DNA of 64,000 nucleotides from Maylandia zebra (lineage: Eukaryota > Chordata > Actinopteri > Cichliformes > Cichlidae): contig NC_135185.1 of NCBI RefSeq assembly GCF_041146795.1, positions 5,199,029 through 5,263,028 of the forward strand, in the 5' to 3' direction. A program made the translations under genes and the position numbers. Every line of letters starts with the position of its first letter. Within the stretch, counting starts at the first letter, position 1. Under the pieces are notes generated by a model that saw nothing but the letters and a program-made list of their open reading frames with translations, had not been told where the DNA came from and did no database searches. Shown in pieces: positions 35,277 through 47,200 of this stretch.

Positions 35277-38200
35277 GAGAGAGGACAAGTTTCTAGGTCA
35301 GCCTGGGAGCTGCTGAATTTGAATCCACCAATCAGAGAGGCTGTTTACGTTTTCCCGCCAAAACAGGTGCATCTTTTTACACACGCAGCACAGAGACATA
35401 GACCTGCTTCTTTCAGTTTATTTCACATAGTGAGGATTCCCCTCAAACAAATGACCATAATTTCCTAACCATAGGGGCTAGAGCGGTCATTCTTACACCG
35501 TTTTGTTCAGAAGAGATGGGGGAATCTTCAAGTGTTGACAATTTATCATTAAAATATGAATTTTTAGAGATATATGACATGGATGACTTGTTGACTTAGA
35601 AGCCACGAATTCCCCAATATGCAAATTTGAATACCTGGAGCCCACATACATGATTGGCTGGCTGGGAAGCTGTGCAGGCCCTGATTTGTGGATTTGAATT
35701 CCTCAGCCCTCAGATATGATTGGCTGGCTTAGAAGCCATGAAGGCCCCAATATGCAAATTTGAATGCCTCAGGACACATATATGATTGGCTGGGAAGCCG
35801 TGCAGGCCCTGATTTGAAAATTTGAATTTCTCAGTCCTCACAGAGGATTGGCTGCCTGGGGACCTGGCAGAAATATATAGAAATACTATGATTAAGCATA
35901 AATACTACATTTAGTAGAAATACTATGTTTTAGCACAAATACTATAAAAAGCAGAAATACTATATTAAGCACAAATCCTATAAAAAGCAGAAATAGGATG
36001 ATTAAGCATAAACACTACATTTAGTAGAAATACTATGTTTGAGCAAAAATCCTATAAAAAGCAGAAATACTATATTAGGCACAAATCCCATAAAAAGCAG
36101 AAATAGTATGATTAAGCATAAATACTACATTTAGTAGAAATACTATGTTTTAGCACAAATAGTATAAAAAGCAGAAATATTGTAATTTAGCAGAAATACT
36201 ATATTAGGCACAAATCTTATAAAATAGCAGAAATAGTATTATTTAGCACAATAGTAATAAGTTAAACAGAAAAATTGGAAAAGCAAAATGGACAGCTGAA
36301 AAAATGCTGAACATGCTGAGGGTCCCTCAAATATACTTGTTAAATGAAAAAATCAGCAAAAAAATGCACAGGGAGAGAGAAGTAAGTTTCTAGGTCAGCC
36401 TGGGAGCTGCTGAATTTGAATCCACCAATCAGAGAGCCTGTGTACTTTTTCCCGCCAAAACATGTGCCTCTTTTTACACACGCAGCACAGAGAGGCACAG
36501 GATTATTGCAGCCTATTTCTCATAGTGAGGACTCCCCTCAAACAAATGAAAATAATTTCCTAACCGTAGGGGCTAGAGCGGTCATTCTTACACCGTTTTG
36601 TTCAGAAGAGATGGGGGAATCTTCCAGTGTTTACAATTTATCATTAAAATATGAATTATTAAAGATATTTGACTTCTAATGCACCATAACTGAGTAGAGC
36701 GAAGCAAAAACTGCCTTGACTTGCCCTCAAACAACGCTTTCTAACTCTAAATCTATTTGGAGTATCGATATCATTCTTTCACCGTAAGAGACAGCAGGCT
36801 TTGGTGAACAATCATGGAAATTTTCAGGTCTCTGTGGAAATCCAACAAAAAGTTATGACGAGAGAAAAAAGTGGTTCATTTCCACAGTTTGAAATCTGAA
36901 GAAATCTGAGCGAAGGACAAATTTCCTACCCTCAAACAAGTCCAACTCATTTCAGAACGGTAATAGGTGAGAAAATAATTCTTGAATTGTGAGCGTCACG
37001 AGTGTCTGAAGATATACCGGGACAAGCCTCATGTCTTAACTTTGCTTCGTTAAGGAGATATGACGATTCGAATATGCCTCTCATTACAGAAATGCAGCGG
37101 TGATTTTGAACAAACTCTCCATTGACTTTATATGGAGAGTTTTCTGACCTTGTGTTAGTCTGAGGAGATTTGCCAAAATTCTATAAATCCCACAACAATG
37201 ATGGTGACATTTTCTGAAAGCCAGCAAAAATACCTACGTTTTGATGTATAATTTGTGGAAGTTGAGTGAAAATTGAGCAAGTAGCAGGAAGTTGTTCGGA
37301 CATGAAGTGAAAATTGCAAAACCTTCAGTGGCACACTGGAAGCCAAGAGCATAGCAACCATAACAACACATGTATTTTGTGAAAAATCACAATTTTGCAA
37401 CTCAAAACTTTAAGAGGCATAAAAGTAAAACAGTAAAAGATTTGAAAAAGCTGAATCATACCTGAATAGCCCAATAATTTGTGAACATTTTAAAATTTGA
37501 ATGGTTGTTCTAGGTGAAAGTATGAGGAAGTAGTTAAGTTTCAAAAACAAGCAAATTTTAGCAGAATTGCTGAAGTTTCCCATTCATTTCAATGGGACAA
37601 ATTAAAGGAAAAAAGCTTAATATTTTAAAAAGTATAATAGCAAAAAATAGCAAAAGTCATAGCCGGAAAGAGCAAAAATAGCAGAATAGTTTAAAATTTG
37701 AACGGTGAAAATCGGCTGAAAATTGTGGAAGTAGTTCTACGGCGAAAAGTGTACGGAAGCAACTTGAAGAATAATAATAATAAAGAATAAAGAGAAACAG
37801 GAACTCAATAGTGTGGATGCTTAAAGCATCCACACAATTAGCTGCTTGTAGTGCAAATGTGCAGGAAGAAAACAAAACATGTTTGTTTAACTTTACCTGT
37901 ACCTATAATGTAATTACTGAATTTAGCACACTACATTGCCATGTTACTGAAAAATGTGAGTACAGTAACGTGTTACACGGGTTACGATTAGTCTCATGTT
38001 CCCTATTACTGACTGCAGTTCTGGGTTCACACCAGCCACTGCTATTGTCAACAACATTGTTTGCACATAAAAACTAGAGAGCTACAGTTGCCATAGTGAC
38101 GTCACCTTCTCTAACTCAGTTGCTTACTTTGCATTTCTTATTGCTTCTTAGGGAAAATTGGAGAATGTTCCTGGAGTTTAATTTTCATAAACTTTTTCAC

Positions 38201-41200
38201 TAAATAGTTCTGAAGGCTTTTCGTGAATAAATGTTACAGTGGAGCAAAAAAGTATTTAGTCAGCCACCGATTGTGCAAGTTCCCCCACCTAAAATAATGA
38301 CAGAGGTCAGTAATTTGCACCAGAGGTACACTTCAACTGTGAGAGACAGAATGTGAAAAAAAAATCCATGAATCCACATGGTAGGATTTGTAAAGAATTT
38401 ATTCGTAAATCAGGGTGGAAAATAAGTATTTGGTCAATAACAAAAATACAACTCAATACTTTGTAACATAACCTTTGTTGGCAATAACAGAGGTCAAACG
38501 TTTACTATAGGTCTTTACCAGGTTTGCACACACAGTAGCTGGTATTTTGGCCCATTCCTCCATGCAGATCTTCTCGAGAGCAGTGATGTTTTGGGGCTGT
38601 CGCCGAGCAACACGGACTTTCAACTCCCGCCACAGATTTTCTATGGGGTTGAGGTCTGGAGACTGGCTAGGCCACTCCAGGACTTTCAAATGCTTCTTAC
38701 GGAGCCACTCCTTTGTTGCCCGGGCGGTGTGTTTTGGATCATTGTCATGTTGGAAGACCCAGCCTCGTTTCATCTTCAAAGTTCTCACTGATGGAAGGAG
38801 GTTTTGGCTCAAAATCTCACGATACATGGCCCCATTCATTCTGTCCTTAACACAGATCAGTCGTCCTGTCCCCTTGGCAGAAAAACAGCCCCATAGCATG
38901 ATGTTTCCACCCCCATGCTTCACAGTAGGTATGGTGTTCTTGAGATGCAACTCAGTATTCTTCTTCCTCCAAACACGACGAGTTGAGTTTATACCACAAA
39001 GTTCTACTTTGGTTTCATCTGACCACATGACATTCTCCCAATCCTCTGCTGTATCATCCATGTGCTCTCTGGCAAACTTCAGACGGGCCTGGACATGCAC
39101 TGGCTTCAGCAGCGGAACACGTCTGGCACTGCGGGATTTGATTCCCTGCCGTTGTAGTGTGTTACTGATGGTGACCTTTGTTACTTTGGTCCCAGCTCTC
39201 TGCAGGTCATTCACCAGGTCCCCCCGTGTGGTTCTGGGATCTTTGCTCACCGTTCTCATGATCATTTTGACCCCACGGGATGAGATCTTGCGTGGAGCCC
39301 CAGATCGAGGGAGATTATCAGTGGTCTTGTATGTCTTCCATTTTCTGATGATTGCTCCCACAGTTGATTTTTTTCACACCAAGCTGCTTGCCTATTGTAG
39401 ATTCACTCTTCCCAGTCTGGTGCAGGTCTACAATACTTTTCCTGGTGTCCTTCGAAAGCTCTTTGGTCTTGGCCATGGCGGAGTTTGGAGTCTGACTGTT
39501 TGAGGCTGTGGACAGGTGTCTTTTATACAGATGATGAGTTCAAACAGGTGCCATTCATACAGGTAACGAGTGGGGGACAGAAAAGCTTCTTACAGACGAC
39601 GTTACAGGTCTGTGAGAGCCAGAGATTTTCCTTGTTTGAGGTGACCAAATACTTATTTTCCACCCTAATTTACGAATAAATTCTTTACAAATCCTACCAT
39701 GTGGATTCATGGATTTTTTTTTCGCATTCTGTCTCTCACAGTTGAAGTGTACCTCTGGTGCAAATTACTGACCTCTGTCATCATTTTAAGTGGGGGAACT
39801 TGCACAATCGGTGGCTGACTAAATACTTTTTTGCCCCACTGTAAATGATAAAATGAATTAAAAATATTAGTTTGTCCAGCAAGATAACTAACTAGCAGAA
39901 AAGGTACACAAGGTGGGGTTGTGCTACAACCCGGCTTACATTAGACTTAAAAATGCATCAAAGCATAATACCAAAAAAATATAGAGAAAAAAATACGTGT
40001 CTGATACACTACAGTCTTTATATAAATAAGAACTAAGCTGCATGGCTTTGTTGAGAAAGGCTCTGTTCCAGTGATGCTTGTTTACTGAATAGTTAAAAAT
40101 AACTGTGAAGTTTTGAATAAGTGTTTCTTATTTCTGAAATATAGCAATGGAGCTCTAGTTTTATGTCTTCTCTCTATAACGAGAAGAAAGGAAAGGCTCA
40201 TGAGTCCCAATAACAGTATTAGAATTTCTTAGGAGCTAGATCCTAAATAGGAAGAAAGTAAATAAGGATTAAAGTCTTTTTAAGCAGTCAAAACCTCTTC
40301 TCAACAGAAACCATCTGCTGTTGTTGCTCATTATTTTGTCGTCGCGTAGGAACACGCGATGTGGGTGGAAGTCTACGGTGTAGATGAAGGTACATCAGGT
40401 ACGTCTGTAAAGCGTGGGAGTTTAGGTTCTCATGAATGAAAGTTAAAGAGAGGCAAAAACAAAAGGTGGAGAGTTAAAAAAAAGGTGTATTGAATCCTCA
40501 CCACCTACACTGCCGAGTGCTTTCTTTGGCGTCAGCTCCCAGTAGAATGTGTACTCATGTTCATTTGGTTCCATTGATTTTTGCTCACTGAAACGTTACC
40601 GTGGAAACAGGAAAAGGCACCTTGTCCCTCATCCCTTTGCATTTCTTTTCATCGTGCTAAAGGAGACTAAGGCACCTCATTGAAAGCAGAGCAGAGTAGT
40701 ACACCCTCGCGTTTCTCTTCATCTCTGCCCATGTCTACCTCAGTTTGCCTGTCTGGTCACCCGTTTCTTAGTTGTGACCAACTTTCATCACTACTTTCTT
40801 ACATGACAATGAAAAATAGGTGCACTAATTTATTGAGGCATGTGCAAACATGAAAATAGAGCACATAAAGTAGAAAAAATTCAAGCATGAAAACAAATAT
40901 TTAATGATCACCTTTATTCTTCAACAGTCTGAACTCTCTTAGCCAAGATGTCTTCTAATTTCTTTAACCCTCTCGAGGCAGGCGTTGCCGATTTGCAACA
41001 GTTAAAAACTAACAACCTGATTACCCCACATACATATTTTATGGGGTTTTTTTTACTCAGAAGTACCACTGCAGGACTTGGTTGTGCATTAGCAACAAAA
41101 AGTTAATTTGAGCCTGAGAGGGTTAAGTTATTTAAGAATATTTCCCCCAGGCTGATCTCACACTGCTTCAGTAATGTCGAGGTCCAAGCTCTCTGGGGAG

Positions 41201-44200
41201 GCCAGTCCATGACTGATAGTGTTTAGAATTGTGTGTGTATGTTTTGGGTTTCTTTCCATACTCAGGTATGCTTTTTCTGCATTGCAGTATGTTTGGGAAC
41301 ATTGTTATGCTGAAAAATGAAGCCATTGACAATCATATGCTTTTCAGAAGGGATTGCATGGTGGATTAAAATATGATGATACTTTCTGCATTCATGATTC
41401 AATCAATTGGAATAAGATCTCAAAGACCACTGGCTGAAATGTAGCCCCAAACCATAACACTCACTACCTCTGTCCTGAACTCATCTATGCATATTGATAA
41501 TGATTTGAACCAGAAATTTCAAATTTAGATTAATCTCTCCATGAAACCTGTTGCCACTGATTTTTAGTCCATTTCTCAACCGTTTCTCCCTGTTTTCCTC
41601 TTCACCTTGCTCAAGGGATTCACACAGGGATTCATCTTGTTGGTGCAAAAATTAATGCGAACAACTGACATGGTTTTGCAACAGGACGGTGGTATCAGAG
41701 TGCCTAAAGATGCTATTTAAAGCTTGTCCTATGTTAAGTTCCCTGTTATTTACAGCACTAATCCCTTGAGCTAGGCGCCTTTTATATACTTAAATGATTC
41801 ATAGCTCAGTGTTAAATGGTTTAACAAACAAAATATTTTCACTGAAAATGTTCAGGTAGGATTTGAAAGAAATAAGTGAATGAACTGCAGCAAATAAAAG
41901 AAGAAGTTCTGGAGAACTGTTGTTTAAGACAGCTTAAAAAAGTTTTTCAAAAATACAGATGCTGGGAAACAAAATATAAAGAAAGGGAAACTGGCTCACT
42001 ACGTATGTGTAGTAGTGTACAGGCAGTATATAGATTAGCAATATACAGCACATAAAGTGTTAATGCACACATCACAGATGGTAAATGGATGGGCTTGTTG
42101 TATTTATTTACTGAGAGCTTGCTGTGTTGCATCTAGGATATTTATTGATCCAACAAAGTCTCTCCAGTTAATCATTCTATAATTTCCTCCTACAACAAAT
42201 AAATACAGACTTACACTGTAGCTGTGCAGTCCTGATCACGCACAACAATATGTTGTTGTGTGTGATCAGGACTGGATCGTGATTCTTGCCACTCTTTCCC
42301 TCTTTATACTGACTCCGTTTTTTAACGCTATAAGTTTTAAATACTTTTCAGAGGTGTATTAGCATCATAGACCATAATGAAGGTTAATCAGTAGCTCTTG
42401 TCATCCACACCTGCCCCACCACATGCAAGCTGCAGTGGTTAGTATGGCCAGCTAACTAGCTTACTTACTGTATATTCTTAGCCAGATTCTAGCTGTGAGG
42501 CTAATGCTAGCACTTTTGTCCTGCTATTCATTCAACACAGGCAGTGTTTGAAATCACTCACTAGTCTCTGGACCATAGACTGTTTTTATTGTTTTGCTGT
42601 CCCATCTTATAGTGAATATAAATTATATAGTGCACTTGGAATATTCCAAAATACTTCACAAAAATAGCATACGTGTAATAAATGCCAAAAAGATCACTCA
42701 AATCATATTACTGTTTTTTCTTACTGGTAATGGGCTCACTATTACATGGTCCTTCTCATAGAAGTCCTTATAGAGGGAGTAGGGAATTAGTGAGTGATTT
42801 TGGACACAACCATACTGTAGCGATGAACTTTGACCTGTAATTGGCATAGAATGGACCAGCACAGACTATGATGCGAGAACTGGTTTCTTTAAAATATGAC
42901 AAGAAAAAATGTTGAACTCAAACCTTACAGTTCTAGCGTCACAGTGCTCTTGAGCAAAGTTGATTTGCTGGTTAAGCATAGGAAAAAACTGTGAAACTGT
43001 TTTTACACTGACTCTGCTCTTGAGCAAGGCACTGAAGATATTTCAACTACTAAAGTTTCACCTGTCTGTCTGTGTGTATCACATGTACCATGCGTACTGT
43101 TGCGTGCATGTATGTGTGTGTGTGTGCACGTGTGCGCATGTATCCAGGCTGTCTGTTTGTGTGGTCTGATCAGTGTGTCATTGTGTGTCCCCTCTCCCTC
43201 TCCCTGCTCCTGCCAGTCACCCCAGAGGCCATCGGCTTCCTGTCGGCGGTGGGTGTCTTCATCGTGGCATTGGCCGTCCTCTTCCTCTTCATCAACAAGA
43301 AACTGTGTTTCTCACGTGTCGGCGGTCTTCCCTGCCTGGAGGTACACGGTCGTCGCAAGAAAGGACGGGCTGGAATCCGCCAGGGCCTCGGTGAGTGACT
43401 GACAACTCAATGACAGTAACATGCCTACTCGTGTAGGAGAGCCAGGGTCCATAATTATCACATATATATTTTGTCATAAATTCACAGGACAGCTTCCAAA
43501 AATGATACATTTTACTGAGAAGCAGCAAAACTGTGGTGTTTGAATTTTAAGTTTTACTAGCCAGTGAGTCCTGCCACACTTCAAGGTTTGTCTCAACTAG
43601 AAACATCTCAGAGAGAGTACACGTCTCCTGTTTGCAGTTTGACCCCAATTAAAGTGTTCAGCAGCAGAGAGAGAACGTGGGAGAGTTTGTATTTGTCCAG
43701 TGATTTCTGTGGGCGAGAGGGAGTTGCGTGACTCAGCCGCATACTGCTACAAAGCTGTTCACGATTAAAAAATGTTAACGCTGCGAAAGCTTTATGAAAA
43801 AGTTCACCTCCGAGGAAATTCAGAAAGAAACACAGAGTGCAGGATACTCAGGGTGCAGCTTTTGTTCCCATTTTGTCACCCACTTAAACTTTTTTCCTTC
43901 CTCCCACTTGTCAAACAGTGCAAACACGCAGAGCAAAGGTTACCATAGGTTAACTTCTATTTAATGTCCCATAACCTGTCTTGCAAACATGACCATTGAG
44001 CCACGTTTACATTGAAGACAACACTTCAAAATCAAATACTGTGTACTCGGTTAGAAATATAAAGTAGTTGGGATTTTTTTTTAACAACTGTGCTACTTCT
44101 ACTACTTTATTTTCTAAACTATATAAATTTCATAGCTTGTAATTTGATTAATGATTAATGTTTTTGAAATTCACATTTGTATGACGCAGACTTTAGTCAA

Positions 44201-47200
44201 GATGGAATACATTTGTCATTACTGCTAAATAAAGCTGTGGCTTGCCTACTTTGACAAAGGCCTCTACCACACCAGAGTTCCTGCTGTGAAAACATCTATT
44301 AGACCTGATCAACTGGGAAGACGCTAACATGGTGCCAGTTACCTGTTTAAAAACCTGTTTTATTGCACCTGACCCATCCTCACCTGTGTCCAGTCCCAGT
44401 GTATTAATAGCTAACATATTCCCACTGGTCTTTGGCACATTGTTCTTGTTATTCCGCTGGGTTTCATTCCCGACTGCCGCTTTTGATCTTTTATTGCCAC
44501 ATGAACTGTTCACGACCTTCCTGGTCAAACCTTTATCTTCAGCAACACATCACTGAATCACCAGAGTGGTTTAAGGTTAGCCCTGCAACAGATTGGTGAC
44601 CTGTCCATGCAAGGTGCTCTGTGCCTTTCGCTCTATGATGGCTGGGATAAATTCCAGCCATCAGCAACCCTCAAATTTATACGTGGAAGAAAACAAGATG
44701 ATTCCGGAATTTCTTGCGTAGAGTTTTTCTTCAGTAGTAACAATTTCTTTCCTTAGCCTAATTCTTAAATTGAATATTGATGAATGTAATTATTTAATTT
44801 GTATTAATGCTGACAGGAATTCTAAAAGACCTGCTGAGAGCTTCCTGAAGAGGGTAAATCCTTCAAACCAGCTCGGATCTGGTTGAGAGCCTCTGAATCA
44901 TCTTAGCATTAAGAGCAAGTGGTCAGCAGAGGTAAACCCATATTTGCTCTTGTTAAGGAAGCAGAAATGAAAGAAGGGCATGTTCACATTTGCTACAGTA
45001 GGATGGTGGAGACTGTGAGTCAAACTGTGAGCAAACACTGGCTTGTTAGTTTTTCACCTGTAACAGGTGGAGCCTCTGCTATTTCCAGCTAGTTTCCTGA
45101 ACAAACAGCATATCCTGTTTATAGTCTCTTCATAAGATTCAGCTGAACGTCTGTGGAGTGTCACTGGATGAGGTAGGAGCTGTTTGAAAACTCAGGTTCA
45201 GTCAAACTGTGTGTGGAAACAGGTTTAACTTAAACTCTAGTCTCAGGCTTAGCACAAGGTTAAAAGTTTAAGGTTAATTTGACCTATATTCATTATTCTA
45301 ATACTGATGGCTAATAAGCTTGAGTTATGTATGTTGTTGAGAAGTGACAAGTACAGTAACAGTGAATGTCCTGTTAATTAAAGAGAGTTTCTTTATCATA
45401 TTTTACAGAGTAAAAAACTGAATCACATTGAAGGAATTAAGTAATAAACAAATGTATTTAAAACATTGTGTTTTATATTTTGTATTCCTAGTAGTTTAAC
45501 CAGCATCTGGCAGTGTGATAGCTGCTGTGTTTTCTGTGTGGGACGAAAAATGTTTTTATTATAACTGAATAAATGTATAAATAAATACTTTTATACAGAA
45601 ATAAATAAATTAACCAAAAAATGGAAATGAGGAGAGCATTGAATTAAAATGTATTTTCCTTACAGAAACTATTATTGTGGCTATTTCGTGATTTTTCCTT
45701 TTCTGTTATTTCTTTTTTTTTTTTTTTCCTTTTATGTAATTTCTTTGTTGTTCTGTCTGTATGTGAATTAGCTGGGTAGTCCTGATCGCAGTTAAAAGCA
45801 GAATTCGTTTTTTCTGGGTGAATCAGACATAAGGAAATAATTCTTATCAACTACACATGCTAATTCTTCACCTAGCCTTTTGTAAACAACAATCAATGGC
45901 TTTGAGGTCAGGCTAGTGTCTCTTACCTTATGAACACTCAGACACAAATAAGCAAATGTATAAATTTAACATACAAAATATAAGATTATTTATAAAGTTG
46001 GGGAAACCTGCAGTCAGCTGAGACCGAAGAAGTTACCTGGATGAATGACGAAACGTCTCTCCTGAAAACGCTGCGTCCAGATGAACAGAATCAACGTTTG
46101 GAGATAAATAAATACAGCGACATGTGCATAGCTGAATGTAAAAAAATAAAAATAAACATGTTGAATTATGTAAAATTAATACAGCAGATCTTTATAAACA
46201 GAAATAGAATAGTAAACGTAGTAAGACATAAATAAGAAATAGAAACACAAAAATTGCTTTGAAAAAAGAAAGAAAGAAAATAATGACGTGACCTATAAAT
46301 ATATAACTAAAAAAGAAAATATTAAATACAGATCTAATGAATAGAACAACAAGTAAGGCTATAAATACTACAATAATGATACTTACAGTCCTGCCCTGTT
46401 TTAATACATTTGGATAGCTGTTGAACTCAAACAGGCAAGCTTAAAACCAGCACAACACTTGAGCTAGCATGTTCTATTTTCCTTCATTTACCATTATCAG
46501 CTGTGATCTGTCCAGGCATCATCATTAATCATGAGGAAGATTTCAGCACCATATTGGTATCCCTGTACGCACGCTGCTTACAAGAACACCCAAGTCTCTG
46601 TTACCATAGCAGGCTCACTCATGGTGACCTGTTCACAGCATAATTTAACACTGTTCTTTGCTATTTTAAAGAAATCAAACAAAAACTAGAATTAAGGACT
46701 GAAAACAACAGGACTGTAAACACATCAACACTGGAAACTTGACAGTTTTAGTCCAGAACTTCCCTTAAATGGAGGTCCCTGCAGATTAAAATCTTTGTAT
46801 TATTTCCTTTTGAGTAGTATTTCACATAATACCACATAATTTCATGCTGTTCAATATGCAGCACCAAGTACAGCAAAACAAGTAGTAGGTGTGGCTTAGG
46901 CTGTGGAGCATTGGGCTTTAGCCTTAAGTTTGGACCAGACCTCTCTGAAAGGTTGCTTTTTTGTTACCAAAATATTTCTTCTTTTAAATTTTGCTCAGTA
47001 TTTATATGTTTATATGTCTTTGAATATTAAAGCTTCCCACAAAAACAACAACCTTTAAAAGAGATAACATTTGTCTTTGTTAAGAGGATTGTGTATAATG
47101 AATAAAAATGGAAAGAAAAAAGTTTTTCAGTTTAAAACAGAAATTTGAAGAAAATATTTTATTCTGCATAAATGTCAAAATCATAGTGGCTATCCACACA

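Larger units (their letters stand above)
33160..37835. repeat. 4.7 kb non-coding composite repeat with palindromic end
   Basis: The left boundary is GTGTGGATGCTTAAAGC (33160-33176). The right boundary is the same 17-mer continuing into GCATCCACAC, a 25-base near-perfect palindrome (37811-37835). Inside are (a) arrays of about 17-19 base units of the type AGCAGAAATACTATATT / TTAGCACAAATCCTATAAA (33250-33950, 34870-35100, 35870-36250), (b) a block near 33957-34045 repeated at 36257-36345, (c) a block of about 320 bases present three times (34285-34605, 35280-35600, 36370-36680), (d) a block of about 285 bases present twice (34590-34875, 35585-35870) made of units with GATTGGCTGGCT. No protein is recognisable. 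The class is unknown. Confidence 0.75.

Noticed and set aside
33250-36250. Repeated ~17-19 base units considered as a CRISPR-like or regulatory array
   Set aside because: Units are contiguous and degenerate with no unique spacers, in a vertebrate intron. It is a decayed tandem repeat.
34319-36679. Similar ~90-codon frames starting near ...NPPIREAV in the three copies of the composite block
   Set aside because: The frame is kept in copies one and three but lost in copy two, the changes between copies are not biased to silent sites by eye, and no start context or splice signals support a protein. Shared frames are expected from recent duplication.
38547-39503. 318-codon plus-strand frame across the Tc1 element
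   Set aside because: It is the antisense shadow of the Tc1 transposase, a known effect of its codon composition.
42227-42274. Calling the hairpin a microRNA gene
   Set aside because: The 4-base loop and the lack of a longer lower stem do not fit a standard precursor, so it is reported only as a hairpin.
42960-43402. Overlapping frames around the syt16 membrane-span exon
   Set aside because: Only the frame joined at 43217-43390 matches the synaptotagmin family and has both splice sites; the others are shadows and TG-repeat artefacts.
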